64,000 bases of DNA from assembly GCA_013350335.1 (NCBI GenBank), contig CM023539.1, positions 20,752,448-20,816,447 on the forward strand. The letters are read 5' to 3'. This document shows, piece after piece, positions 19,930-32,141 of the stretch. The position numbers and the translations under genes are program-made. Under the pieces are notes generated by a model. That model worked only from the letters and a program-made list of their open reading frames with translations. It was not told where the DNA came from and searched no databases. Source of the stretch: Chimonanthus salicifolius (Eukaryota; Streptophyta; Magnoliopsida; Laurales; Calycanthaceae). Positions within the stretch are counted from its first letter, which is position 1. Each line of letters starts with the position of its first letter.

Positions 19930-22825
19930 TGTAAGGGCCCGGAATTTTTTTTAATTAATATAAATGGGAATATTATTTATTTTAAGGATGAAAATTGGAA
20001 ATTGGTGGAGTAAATGGTAAATGGGCCAAAATTTGGATAAAGGCCCAAGTGTGGCCCAATAGACTATGGTTTGGATTTAAATTTATTTAAATGGGTCAAG
20101 AATGGTCAAATTGGGTCAAATACCCATTTGGGACCCAATGGGTCAAGATGGTTATGCTCTAAGGTAAATGGGCTAGATGGAAATGTAATTGGGCCATAGG
20201 CCCAATGGTAATCCACTTAGAGTGAATTCAATGATTTTAAATCACCTAAGTTATTTGGAATTAAACAATGGTGATGTGGCCAAGTGGGACCCACCTCCAC
20301 CTCATCAAGTGAGGTGGCGTGTGGGCCAAGGTTTGGTGGGGCCGGCCACCATGGTTGATTTGGTCAACCATGGGTGGAGTAATGGACTTAGGCTAAGTAC
20401 CAATGGATTAACCTAAGTTAATTATCTAATTAATTAAATAATTAAATTATTTAAAATGGTAGTTAAGAGTGGTCAAAGTGGGGCCATGAGGTGAAGACTC
20501 ACCTCATCTCAAACTCAAGTGAAACACGTTGGCTTGGTGGTGGTTTAGATAACCACCACCATAAAGCATTTTAAATATCTAAGAAAATATCTTAAGGTTG
20601 GTGGGTGTCATTAATGTAAGGTAAAAAATGGAGATGAGCTTTGTTGGTGTCTTATTCTCATTTTTTTTTGTTAACTCCATCCCTCCCACTCCTCCATTGC
20701 CGTCCCATGTTCAAGTGAAGGGAGAAAGAGAGCTAAGGAGGAGAGAAGAGAAGAAGAGAAGAAAGAAGTGGAATTTGGAGGGAAATTACTCTAAGGTGAA
20801 GGTTACCATCTCCTCTCTCATCACCTCTCCCTCTCCCTCTCTCAATTTAAACCCTAACTTGGCTGATCCTAAGGTTGGGGGTTGCCACCATTGATCAAGC
20901 CTCTTGACCTATTAAAGATCAAGAGGAAGGAGAGAGGAGGCTAAGGAGACCGACGGGAGCGGCGGAAATCGGAGGAGACGTCGGATTGTGAGTATTTCTT
21001 AAACAAGAAATTTTGGATTTTAGGGTTTAAGAATTGGAATTTATTTTGTATTAATGTAATGGTGGATAGATAATTTTATGCAATGGAGTTTAAACCCATC
21101 AAATGAGAGGGTGGAAGATGGAGAAAACCCTAAATGGGTGAATTAGGGTTAGGGTAAGAAAATGACTAAATGGGTTATGTGCATTATGTAAATTATGAAA
21201 TTAAGAATGGAAAGCAATGAGGGTGTTAAGTTAATGAATTGTAGTAAATGAGTGAATGTGGGAAAGGTTTCAAAATGCCTTTTATGATGGAAAGTTTGAT
21301 TAAATTAAGATGACCTTATGAGTGATTAAATTAAGCTTGGGGTTGATGCATTTTAGTCTCACAAATTAGAATGCTTGAAGGGCTAAAATGTAGAATTATG
21401 CATGTGTTTAAATCAATGCAAATGTGGCTAAGTTAATGGTCTAAAATGGCATAAAGAAATATTGGACCATGAACCATGGGTTCGGCCATTCGTGATGTAA
21501 TAAGGATCAATTGATGGGTTTAGAGGATGGAAAAGAGGGATTAATGTATGGATGAGTTTAGAGTTTTAAATGAGTAATGGTGTGGCCCCAAGAGACATGG
21601 AAAAATAGTGGAATATGAACCATGGGTTCGGCCATGGTGTATGGCCGAACCCTATGGTAATGTTTACAAATTTTAAATGGGCTTAAAAGGATGGAAAATG
21701 GGGAAAGGGCACCATGGGTTCGGCCATGGTGTATGGCCGAACCCATGGCCCAATTGTAACCCATTGTAGTGGGTTAAATTGGATGATGGATGGTGTTTGT
21801 GGCCTCCAAAGGGAATGAATGAGTGATGCACTCATTGAAGTTAAATGCATAAGGTAAACCCCATCGGAGGATTTGATGAATTAGGTATTTTGAATCCATG
21901 ACCCAAATGGTGGATCATTTTTAGGTCTAAGGTTAATGTGTATGTATGTGATTAAGTAATGGGAATTGGATTAATTAGATGACAAGTTTTAATAGTTTGG
22001 TGGGTCATAAATGAACCTAAGTTAGGGATCTAAGTTTAAAAATCAATTTTGGACTTAATCATGCATGCATAAATGGGTGATTAACCATGGAAAATGAGGT
22101 AGTGGCAAAACCGTAATTAAATGCCAAATTCAAGAATTCCATGGAGATTGATCATGGAATGAGGGGATCTAATGTGATAACCTTATAAGTGGTTAATAAA
22201 GCCTAGGGTGGCTGATTTTAGGCATATGTACTTAAAAAAATATATAATGGATTAGGTGGGACCCACAAAACCTAAATGGTGACCGGTTTTTCATAAGGGC
22301 TTATAAATGGTTGAAACATGGACTAATGATTAGTGTGTAACAAGGTACTGGACATCGCAGGCGGTGCGCGATCGGCGACCGGGTTTGTCGAGCGAAAAAA
22401 TGTAAAAGGACGCAAGTCGGTATCAGGTAGGATTCCTACATTTTTGTAAGCCATGGATTGGGTGATGTTTTCTTTAATTTATTTTGGAAAGCATGTGGTT
22501 GCCTTTAAGATGAGTTTTGGATTATGTATCTTGTGATGTTTTCCTTTAAATTATTTTGGAAATCATGTGAATGTCTTAAGATGGATTTTGGATTAAATAT
22601 TATGGGATGTTTTTCCCTTTGATTTATTTGATAATCAAGTAATTGTTTTAAGATGGGTTTTTGTGTTACTATTGAACTACATATATTTACATGGCACATG
22701 GCATCTACATCTCATGCATGGCATGGGAGGGATATGACAGGGAAATGATGAAATGAAACCGGAGTCCATGCTCCGTCGGGGCGACCGATAAACAGCATGG
22801 GGACATTTCACATATGTATTATGAT

Positions 22826-22955
22826 ACCTTGATGATGCTTTTCCATCAAGGGGGATGTTGTATTTATTATTGTACCTTGATGATGGTTCTTCCATCAAGG
22901 GGGGGAATGCCTAGTGTGGATTGCATCTTGATGAGGCTTTTGCATCAAGAGGGTC
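22826..22955 (+). repeat. tandem CTTGATG/CATCAAG hairpins
   Basis: Successive hairpins with arms CCTTGATG/CATCAAGG (about 22830-22855), CCTTGATGATGG/CCATCAAGG (about 22872-22900) and CTTGATG/CATCAAG (about 22926-22950). Preceded by a CCGGAG...CTCCG module near 22760. Duplicated at 30438-30567 in the 3' LTR. Confidence 0.8.
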
Positions 22956-23500
22956 ATGGTACGATGATGGTATGGATTCTATTTGGAATACTATGGATGG
23001 TTGGAAAAAGGGACATTGTAGAGTTGAAGATGAGATTGATGGGTGGGATTCATGACATAAAGCACCCATTGCATTACATTGTACCAAATGGCATAATTTT
23101 GAGATAATATCTTCTATATGCTTTGTTATTACTAATCCATGTACTAGCCCTACTCGGAGTCCTACTGGGCGCGTGTTTTAACGCCCTACTTCTACCCTAG
23201 CTGATGACGCAGGAGGTGGTGAAACGGAAGGACGGGACGGGAGTCATGCTTAGTAGCTTGGGAAGGCAGATTCATTATTTTTTTTAAGTTTATGTTGGAA
23301 AAATGTAATTTGAGTAACTTAGCTTGTCGGAATGTAATAAATTAGATTACTGGTTATGTTTTGGGATTTTATTAGGGACATTATGGTTTTGAGGTATTAT
23401 AGAAATTTAAATGAATGTTATCTTCCTTGCTATCTCAAATCTGTAGGATAGTCTTTGTTGTTAATTCTGCACTGAGAAGTAATATTCCTTGAGCTTACAT

Positions 23501-23545
23501 CTACGCGTGAACCGTACTCGTGGACTTGGCTCCACGCACGCGTAG
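23501..23545 (+). other. conserved terminal hairpin of the 5' LTR
   Basis: Outer arms CTACGCGTG (23501-23509) and CACGCGTAG (23537-23545), inner stem CGTGGA/TCCACG. The same structure is at 31113-31157 in the 3' LTR. Confidence 0.8.
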
Positions 23546-23680
23546 GGTTGGCCAGTTAAGGGCCGGGCTTTAGAAGCTCGGACTTAACTCGCGTCGTGGC
23601 GTTCGCGCCCTTTGTCACTTTTATGGAAAAAAAATAAAAAAATAGACTCTGATTTATGGTGAAAAGGGGCGGGCGTTACA

Positions 23681-23694
23681 GTTGGTATCAGAGC
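23681..23694 (+). other. primer-binding site
   Basis: GTTGGTATCAGAGC follows the 5' LTR end directly; TGGTATCAGAGC is the standard plant initiator Met-tRNA complementary site. Confidence 0.95.
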
Positions 23695-24490
23695 GAACTT
23701 GGAAGAATGAATCTCTCGAAGTAAGATTAAGACGGTTGAATGTCTCACTGGCAGCTAAGAATCCCAACCGACCGACTCTTCGGAGTCCGCTGCACGGGGG
23801 CCGGGTTAATTTACTTCGATTGACTCAAACTGAAGTATTCAGTCTGAGAACAACATTTGACGAAAAGGAATGATAGCAAGGGAAGAAAGATTCATCCTAA
23901 GTTAAATTTATCAAACGTAGCAATATAGGGCTTATTTCCCCCGAAAATGAAAACACAGTACTTTGATACTTAGGAAATTTTCCCCAAAACAAGGTGTGAT
24001 CACTTAGAAATCTTTCCCCCGAATTGATGAAACAATGATAACTTTATCAAACGTAGCGAAAATAGGATGTGTTTCCCCAGTATTCTTAAGTTGAACAACA
24101 AACAGTAGGAGTTTAGAGATTCTCCCCCCATAAACAAAGGAAAACCAAGTGTGCTTATTTGGCAACTCCCCCCCAAATGGAAAAAAAAAAAAAAAAAAAA
24201 CAATGATACTTAGGAAAATTTCCCCCAAAATGAGAAAATAAATCTAGTTTCCCCAATTAATGGGACAATGATGGATTTATCAAATGTAGGAAAATTTCCC
24301 CCATCTCACCAAATGGAACAAGCATTGGTACTTAGGGATGTTATTCTCAAAACTGAGTGTGCTAGTTTGGAAAATTTTCCCCAAAAATACGTTGTGTTAT
24401 ATGTAGGAAAATCCCCAAAACCTAGATTGGTTTTATTGGAAACTGTTGTGGATGGTGTTTGTGTATTCTATTGTATTTTATGATATAGAT
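23695..24490 (+). other. leader with repeated GGAAAATTTTCCCC boxes
   Basis: After a stretch shared with the other leaders, including CGACTCTTCGGAGTCCGCTG, the region holds about ten degenerate boxes of the form AGGAAAATTTCCCCCAAA (for example near 23968, 24010, 24125, 24166, 24213, 24290 and 24376). An A20 tract lies at 24180-24200. No reading frame is supported. The box type is conserved in the three minus-strand leaders. Confidence 0.6.
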
Positions 24491-24725
24491 ATGTCAAACG
24501 ACGAGGAGTATATGGAACCGTGGGGTAAGGAAACCCCTAGCTGTCCCATAGATTTGGTGTCTGCATCTAGCATAAGCAGTTAGCCTGGACTTTCAGGAGG
24601 GACCTCCCGAGGAAGATGAAGGGGATTTATTATCTCTTCCTGAAGAGAATGTGGAAGACTTTCCGATGATAAGAAAGTCGGTAGGGGAAATGGGACCCGA
24701 TTATAGGTACGAGTTGTGCAACTAG
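24491..24725 (+). pseudogene. two abutting short acidic reading frames, unknown
   Basis: ATG at 24491 opens 30 codons (MSNDEEYMEPWG...) ending at TAG 24581-24583. Immediately after, in the +1 frame, 24588-24723 reads an acidic stretch (DFQEGPPEEDEG, LSLPEENVEDFP, MGPDYRYELCN) ending at TAG 24723-24725. Together they look like one acidic N-terminal segment of about 75 residues broken by a frameshift. It lies where gag should begin but does not resemble the gag start of the other elements. I do not recognise a family; it may be a relic or chance. Confidence 0.35.
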
Positions 24726-26274
24726 GTTGGGCACAACTGCACATACTACCCACCCTCTTGAAGGGGTATGCTCGATTTGTGAACTACATGCATCAAATGA
24801 GGATAAGAGGCATGAACTTTTGATGTGGGGTATGTGTTGCATATGTTTATGAGTGAGGTAAATGTGAATGAAAAGAGTGGGGAGTATTTGTTAATGTGAT
24901 ATATGGGTATACTTGGGGGATGGTACAATGGCTTTTATATTGGTGATGACCCATGGCTTGATAATTTGTCATGATCAAGGGAAGAGATTTATATTATGAC
25001 ACATAATGGGTGATGATGTAAATGCTTTGTGAAGGGTTATAAGAGGTTCTCATGTGAACAAAGTGCCATTTGAGACATGTTGGATAAACAGTGTACTTGA
25101 AAGAGACCGGAATGCATGGGTTAACTTGCCACATGAAACTCGTGAGAAGATGATATTATGAGGAGAATGTGAAGGGTCTAGCTTGCAAAGACAAATATAT
25201 TGTATAAAAAAAAAAAAAAAATCTTCTATGTATAATGCAAGTGCATTCTCCCAATGTGTAGTATAGATTATGAATAAGTAATGATAGGCCTTGAAATGGA
25301 TTTATGGCCTTAAAAAAAAAAAAAAAAAAAGCATGAATGAATGATGGACCATGAATTTATGAAAGCATTTTATTTAGTGATTGTATGAGGATTCCTTATG
25401 AGGTTATTAAGTTGTGCATTATCAATTGTGCAATGAGTTTATATGATGTACTTTGATAATTGGTGGTATTCAATGAGTAATCATTGAGGAACAAGGATGT
25501 GTTATAGACTATGGGTATGATGATGAGTTGATAAAGTGCCGGGAGTTGTGAATATGTAGTGTGCATGAGAAGGCCATGATATGCCAATGCGTTTGGTTGG
25601 AAACCTAGGTGGAGCTCATGAGTAATTCCAAAGTTTAGGAATTTATGGATGGTCATGGGTGGTCTTCGAATGTATTGGGATGATTTGCTCTGGATGAGTA
25701 GCATTATTATTTTTAAAAATCTCTAGGTGTGTGTTGTAAATGGGGTAGGGTAACCTAATCGTAATTAGGTTGAATCACTACATCTTATTAATGTGTTATT
25801 TCTTATGATACCCCAAGTTGTTGTTTGATGTGAATGGAGGTGAAAGATCTAATTACACATGAGTTGTGTTATTCGAAGATGGTGTGTGATTTCAATTCTA
25901 CGTGGCCTGCTAATGAAGGCATATGAATAGTATGATGTGGTAACCATTGATAACGTAGGCATGTAGGGTGGAATTTGGTGGTGGTGGAATTGGTAATACC
26001 TATGAATATTTTTTTGTGATGAATGGACATTATTTGACATAGTCTAAGTAAGCTTAGATATATCATTGTTTTTATGGAATCTATGAAAGTATGTGGAATA
26101 ATCCAGAAGGGTAGGAAATTAGTATTTATGTGATTGGGATTGATGTCGGGTATTGGTATTGGAGGAGTTATGAACAAAAAATGGTTAGTCCCATAGTGAC
26201 TTATATGCAAATAAAAGGTATGATTGCTGTTGAGAGATGGACTTAAGGGAAAGGTTAAGAGTCTAGTGAAACTT
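24726..26274 (+). other. non-coding internal spacer
   Basis: A/T-rich sequence dense in ATGA and TGATG words, with A runs near 25207-25220 and 25312-25330. No supported gene on the plus strand. A 239-codon open frame on the opposite strand (25869-26588) is not supported by comparison with the related copy near 4312. The spacer replaces gag, protease, RT and RNase H. Confidence 0.6.
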
Positions 26275-26620
26275 GAATGGGAAGCTATGGGCGACTGCCG
26301 AGTGAGACTGATCACCTGACTCTGTAGTTGGCCGATGGAGTTCCAGGAGGGTGAAGCTAGAAACCTAGTTAAAATGGAATCAACAATGGACTTGAGCATA
26401 GGCTCGTATTGGCAGACTAACTCACACGAAGAGTAGACAAAAGAACGTATTGAAGGAGTATGGATGGGAAATATCTTGGTAGCAGGTAAAGTGAAATAGA
26501 ATACATTAGTCTGCATAAAATCGCAAATGGGTTCATGAGAGAAAGAGATAGCAGGAGACAGAGTAATTTCCACAAGAATGAAACTCATAGGTTGATATGA
26601 GTGGTGTTGATGTAATTAAG
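26275..26620 (+). other. spacer segment homologous to 4312-4465
   Basis: Reverse complement aligns with the left element at about 90% by eye over some 150 bases, including the site where solo LTR A1 entered (here the intact TATTGGCAGACTAACTC). Confidence 0.65.
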
Positions 26621-26629
26621 AGATACTTG

Positions 26630-27540
26630 ACACGATTGAACGGGAACAGCGAATAGGCCCAGAAATGGAGGAGATATGGACTAAGATGTCTACCGGTGAG
26701 GTAGTACCGGAATAAGAGTTGCGACCGGGACAAGGTCTTGTATTTCGAGGTAGGACGGATGTGCCTAGGAGCATGCAGTCGGCTATGGGGACCGATGTGT
26801 TAACCAGCACAGCAATCCACCCACACACTGATGGACAATCGGAGAGAACAATACAGATATTGGAGGATATGCTGAGAGCAGGTATGCGGGATTTCAAGGG
26901 TGGATGGGAGAATCGCCTGCCACTGGTGGAGTTCTCCTACAATAACAGTACCTCCAGATGGCTCCATTTGAGGCCTTATATGGTGGGCCGTGTAGATCTC
27001 CAGTGCGTTAGACAAAGGTCGGTGAGCCTGCACTGGTTGGACCAAAGTTGCTTGCGGAGACTACGGCGTAGATTAAATTTATACGGTAACCTTTACTCAC
27101 TGCGCAGAGCCGTTATAAGTATTACGCCGACAAGAGGAGAAGTTTCCCCGAGTTTGAGGGGGAGATTTGGTGCTTTTGGAAGTCTCACCACGGGAGGGAC
27201 ACATGAGACTCAGAAAGAAGGGGAACTATCGCCTAGATTGTGGGGCCGTTTCCAATCCTAAAGAGGGTGGGGGAGGTGGCCTATTAGTTAGCACTTCCTC
27301 CACAGTAATCATTTTTACGTGATGTGTTTCATGTGTCCGGGTTGAGGAAAATACAACCCCAACCCTTCACATGTCTTGAATGTACCAGACGTCGATGTAC
27401 AAAGCGACGTGATATGTGTGGAGAAGCCGATCAGAGTGATCGGGAGAGAACAAAGGGTACTGCGGAACTCTTTGTGTCGATGTTTTGAACCTCTACTTCG
27501 CTCGAATTTTCGGGACGAAAATTTTAAAAGAGGATTGTAT
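26630..27540 (+). pseudogene. integrase remnant with internal deletion and frameshifts
   Basis: 26630-26770 reads the RNase H-integrase linker (PEMEEIWTKMSTGEVVPE, stop, then ELRPGQGLVFRGRTDVPR). It then jumps directly to SMQSAMGTDVLTSTAIHPHT and DGQSERTIQILEDMLRAG. The deletion removed the H2C2 zinc finger and both catalytic Asp residues; the Glu of DGQSERT is kept. After about 26955 the frame shifts, and the C-terminal domain (PFEALYG, FPILKRVGEVAY, HVLNVPDVDVQSDV) continues with stops. The chromodomain is lost after EQRVLRN. The protein cannot integrate DNA. Confidence 0.85.
27521..27540 (+). other. polypurine tract
   Basis: A purine-rich stretch (TTTTAAAAGAGGATTGTAT) directly precedes the 3' LTR at 27541. 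The preceding TTTTCGGGACGAAAATTTT is typical of the pol end of plant gypsy elements. Confidence 0.7.
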
Positions 27541-30500
27541 TGTAAGGGCCCGGAATTTTTTTTAATTAATATAAATGGGAATATTATTTATTTTAAGGAT
27601 GAAAATTGGAAATTTGGTGGAGTAAATGGTAAATGGGCCAAAATTTGGATAAAGGCCCAAGTGTGGCCCAATAGACTATGGTTTGGATTTAAATTTATTT
27701 AAATGGGTCAAGAATGGTCAAATTGGGTCAAATACCCATTTGGGACCCAATGGGTCAAGATGGTTATGCTCTAAGGTAAATGGGCTAGATGGAAATGTAA
27801 TTGGGCCATAGGCCCAATGGTAATCCACTTAGAGTGAATTCAATGATTTTAAATCACCTAAGTTATTTGGAATTAAACAATGGTGATGTGGCCAAGTGGG
27901 ACCCACCTCCACCTCATCAAGTGAGGTGGCGTGTGGGCCAAGGTTTGGTGGGGCCGGCCACCATGGTTGATTTGGTCAACCATGGGTGGAGTAATGGACT
28001 TAGGCTAAGTACCAATGGATTAACCTAAGTTAATTATCTAATTAATTAAATAATTAAATTATTTAAAATGGTAGTTAAGAGTGGTCAAAGTGGGGCCATG
28101 AGGTGAAGACTCACCTCATCTCAAACTCAAGTGAAACACGTTGGCTTGGTGGTGGTTTAGATAACCACCACCATAAAGCATTTTAAATATCTAAGAAAAT
28201 ATCTTAAGGTTGGTGGGTGTCATTAATGTAAAGTAAAAAATGGAGATGAGCTTTGTTGGTGTCTTATTCTCATTTTTTTTTGTTAACTCCATCCCTCCCA
28301 CTCCTCCATTGCCGTCCCATGTTCAAGTGAAGGGAGAAAGAGAGCTAAGGAGGAGAGAAGAGAAGAAGAGAAGAAAGAAGTGGAATTTGGAGGGAAATTA
28401 CTCTAAGGTGAAGGTTACCATCTCCTCTCTCATCACCTCTCCCTCTCCCTCTCTCAATTTAAACCCTAACTTGGCTGATCCTAAGGTTGGGGGTTGCCAC
28501 CATTGATCAAGCCTCTTGACCTATTAAAGATCAAGAGGAAGGAGAGAGGAGGCTAAGGAGACCGACGGGAGCGGCGGAAATCGGAGGAGACGTCGGATTG
28601 TGAGTATTTCTTAAACAAGAAATTTTGGATTTTAGGGTTTAAGAATTGGAATTTATTTTGTATTAATGTAATGGTGGATAGATAATTTTATGCAATGGAG
28701 TTTAAACCCATCAAATGAGAGGGTGGAAGATGGAGAAAACCCTAAATGGGTGAATTAGGGTTAGGGTAAGAAAATGACTAAATGGGTTATGTGCATTATG
28801 TAAATTATGAAATTAAGAATGGAAAGCAATGAGGGTGTTAAGTTAATGAATTGTAGTAAATGAGTGAATGTGGGAAAGGTTTCAAAATGCCTTTTATGAT
28901 GGAAAGTTTGATTAAATTAAGATGACCTTATGAGTGATTAAATTAAGCTTGGGGTTGATGCATTTTAGTCTCACAAATTAGAATGCTTGAAGGGCTAAAA
29001 TGTAGAATTATGCATGTGTTTAAATCAATGCAAATGTGGCTAAGTTAATGGTCTAAAATGGCATAAAGAAATATTGGACCATGAACCATGGGTTCGGCCA
29101 TTCGTGATGTAATAAGGATCAATTGATGGGTTTAGAGGATGGAAAAGAGGGATTAATGTATGGATGAGTTTAGAGTTTTAAATGAGTAATGGTGTGGCCC
29201 CAAGAGACATGGAAAAATAGTGGAATATGAACCATGGGTTCGGCCATGGTGTATGGCCGAACCCTATGGTAATGTTTACAAATTTTAAATGGGCTTAAAA
29301 GGATGGAAAATGGGGAAAGGGCACCATGGGTTCGGCCATGGTGTATGGCCGAACCCATGGCCCAATTGTAACCCATTGTAGTGGGTTAAATTGGATGATG
29401 GATGGTGTTTGTGGCCTCCAAAGGGAATGAATGAGTGATGCACTCATTGAAGTTAAATGCATAAGGTAAACCCCATCGGAGGATTTGATGAATTAGGTAT
29501 TTTGAATCCATGACCCAAATGGTGGATCATTTTTAGGTCTAAGGTTAATGTGTATGTATGTGATTAAGTAATGGGAATTGGATTAATTAGATGACAAGTT
29601 TTAATAGTTTGGTGGGTCATAAATGAACCTAAGTTAGGGATCTAAGTTTAAAAATCAATTTTGGACTTAATCATGCATGCATAAATGGGTGATTAACCAT
29701 GGAAAATGAGGTAGTGGCAAAACCGTAATTAAATGCCAAATTCAAGAATTCCATGGAGATTGATCATGGAATGAGGGGATCTAATGTGATAACCTTATAA
29801 GTGGTTAATAAAGCCTAGGGTGGCTGATTTTAGGCATATGTACTTAAAAAAATATATAATGGATTAGGTGGGACCCACAAAACCTAAATGGTGACCGGTT
29901 TTTCATAAGGGCTTATAAATGGTTGAAACATGGACTAATGATTAGTGTGTAACAAGGTACTGGACATCGCAGGCGGTGCGCGATCGGCGACCGGGTTTGT
30001 CGAGCGAAAAAATGTAAAAGGACGCAAGTCGGTATCAGGTAGGATTCCTACATTTTTGTAAGCCATGGATTGGGTGATGTTTTCTTTAATTTATTTTGGA
30101 AAGCATGTGGTTGCCTTTAAGATGAGTTTTGGATTATGTATCTTGTGATGTTTTCCTTTAAATTATTTTGGAAATCATGTGAATGTCTTAAGATGGATTT
30201 TGGATTAAATATTATGGGATGTTTTTCCCTTTGATTTATTTGATAATCAAGTAATTGTTTTAAGATGGGTTTTTGTGTTACTATTGAACTACATATATTT
30301 ACATGGCACATGGCATCTACATCTCATGCATGGCATGGGAGGGATATGACAGGGAAATGATGAAATGAAACCGGAGTCCATGCTCCGTCGGGGCGACCGA
30401 TAAACAGCATGGGGACATTTCACATATGTATTATGATACCTTGATGATGCTTTTCCATCAAGGGGGATGTTGTATTTATTATTGTACCTTGATGATGGTT

Positions 30501-31293
30501 CTTCCATCAAGGGGGGGAATGCCTAGTGTGGATTGCATCTTGATGAGGCTTTTGCATCAAGAGGGTCATGGTACGATGATGGTATGGATTCTATTTGGAA
30601 TACTATGGATGGTTGGAAAAAGGGACATTGTAGAGTTGAAGATGAGATTGATGGGTGGGATTCATGACATAAAGCACCCATTGCATTACATTGTACCAAA
30701 TGGCATAATTTTGAGATAATATCTTCTATATGCTTTGTTATTACTAATCCATGTACTAGCCCTACTCGGAGTCCTACTGGGCGCGTGTTTTAACGCCCTA
30801 CTTCTACCCTAGCTGATGACGCAGGAGGTGGCGAAACGGAAGGACGGGACGGGAGTCATGCTTAGTAGCTTGGGAAGGCAGATTCATTATTTTTTTTAAG
30901 TTTATGTTGGAAAAATGTAATTTGAGTAACTTAGCTTGTCGGAATGTAATAAATTAGATTACTGGTTATGTTTTGGGATTTTATTAGGGACATTATGGTT
31001 TTGAGGTATTATAGAAATTTAAATGAATGTTATCTTCCTTGCTATCTCAAATCTGTAGGATAGTCTTTGTTGTTAATTCCGCACTGAGAAGTAATATTCC
31101 TTGAGCTTACATCTACGCGTGAACCGTACTCGTGGACTTGGCTCCACGCACGCGTAGGGTTGGCCAGTTAAGGGCCGGGCTTTAGAAGCTCGGACTTAAC
31201 TCGCGTCGTGGCGTTCGCGCCCTTTGTCACTTTTATGGAAAAAAAAAAAAAAAAATAGACTCTGATTTATGGTGAAAAGGGGCGGGCGTTACA
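27541..31293 (+). repeat. 3' LTR of the complete element (family B)
   Basis: 3753 bp, collinear with 19930-23680. Differences I could find: one T insertion near 27615, A for G at 28232, C for T at 30832, C for T at 31080, and a change plus one-base length difference in the A run near 31240. It carries the same hairpin set, including the terminal hairpin at 31113-31157. The right flank GGTGT completes the TSD. Confidence 0.95.
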
Positions 31294-32141
31294 GGTGTGG
31301 TGTCTCTTGGGTTATGCCTCTTTGTAACAACCAAAACCCTCCCACTTCCTCATAATGGTGGTGTCTTCCCAAGGTGTCCCTTGGCTTGGCCAAGGCACCA
31401 CTTGAGATGGAACACCCCTCCATCTTCCAACGTGTGCATTCAAGATGGAAACCCCCCATCTTTTCTTAACTATTGACCAACCAAGGTGTCCCTTGGTCTA
31501 CACCATGGCATCCATTCACCTCTAACGTGTGTCCCTAGGGTTTCCACCATGAGATGGAAACCCTCCATCTCCCCAGCGTGTACACCTTGGATATGCCTTT
31601 TGGGTTTCCTCCTTTGAGATGGAAACCCTCCATCTTCCCACTCCACTCACTTCAATTCAGCTCAACTCAACTTAAATGAACTCATTTTCCAACTCAAGCA
31701 CTTGAACTCAACATTAATAAATTCTCAACTCATGTGAATTCACTTTCCAACTCAAGCATTATTTATCCCACTTGAACTCATTCATCAACTCAACTCTACT
31801 GAACTCACCCATGGTTGACCAAGTCAATCATGGCTTAGCCGACCATGAACCACATGGTATTTAGGGTCCCACTTAACCATTTCATTTACATGCCATCTCA
31901 CTTGATGAGGTGGACCTACACTTGAATCTTAATTGGGTATTTTGACCCAATTCAATTAATCTTACCCATTTATTTCAATTTAAACCTTATTCATTACCCA
32001 TTGGGTCTTAATTTGGCAATTGACCCAACTCCTTACCCATCTAAGGTCCGTCTCCATTATTTAATTTCAAATTCCATTAATTCACAAATTAAATGGACAA
32101 TTTCCATATATATTCATGAAATGAAAATCCGGGGTGTTACA
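31294..32141 (-). repeat. right part of the interrupted minus-strand LTR
   Basis: It continues the LTR cut at 19929. It carries GAGATGGA/TCCATCTC hairpins (31405-31635), GGTTGACCAAGTCAA (31810-31825), a TTGATGAGGTGG box near 31900 and GACCCATTGGGTC-like boxes, and ends GGGGTGTTACA at 32141, the true LTR terminus. The base run after it is GAATC; no partner TSD survives on the left. Confidence 0.85.

Larger units (their letters stand above)
19930..23680 (+). repeat. 5' LTR of the complete element (family B)
   Basis: It starts TGTAAGGGCCCGG and ends GGGGCGGGCGTTACA, 3751 bp. In order it shows: GGGACCCAATGGGTC (20131), CCACCTCA/TGAGGTGG (20293-20315), GTTGA/TCAAC (20350-20372), a GA-rich block (20700-20780), three GGTTCGGCCAT sites (21478 half, 21626, 21717), GGTAGGATTCCTAC (22426), four CTTGATG/CATCAAG-type repeats (22830-22950), GGGCG/CGCCC (23168-23187) and the terminal hairpin (23501-23545). 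Short open frames in it are duplicated in the 3' LTR only because the LTRs are nearly identical. Confidence 0.95.
19930..31293 (+). mobile_element. complete non-autonomous Ty3/gypsy-derived LTR element (11.4 kb)
   Basis: Two direct LTRs (19930-23680 and 27541-31293) flank a 3.86-kb internal region with PBS and polypurine tract, and the whole has an exact GGTGT TSD (19925-19929 and 31294-31298). Between the LTRs I found by eye about four substitutions and two one-base length differences in 3.75 kb, so the insertion is recent. The internal region has no usable gag, protease, RT or RNase H, and only a deleted integrase. It must therefore have been mobilised by proteins from another element. Both LTRs carry the hairpin set described for this window. 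Confidence 0.93.

Noticed and set aside
20189..23107. Set of small frames duplicated exactly at 27801-30719
   Set aside because: The duplication is explained by the two nearly identical LTRs of one recent element, not by conserved genes.
25869..26588. 239-codon open frame on the strand opposite to the complete element
   Set aside because: The homologous stretch near 4312-4465 has a stop in this frame, and nearly all differences between the two copies change the amino acid. No recognisable domain.
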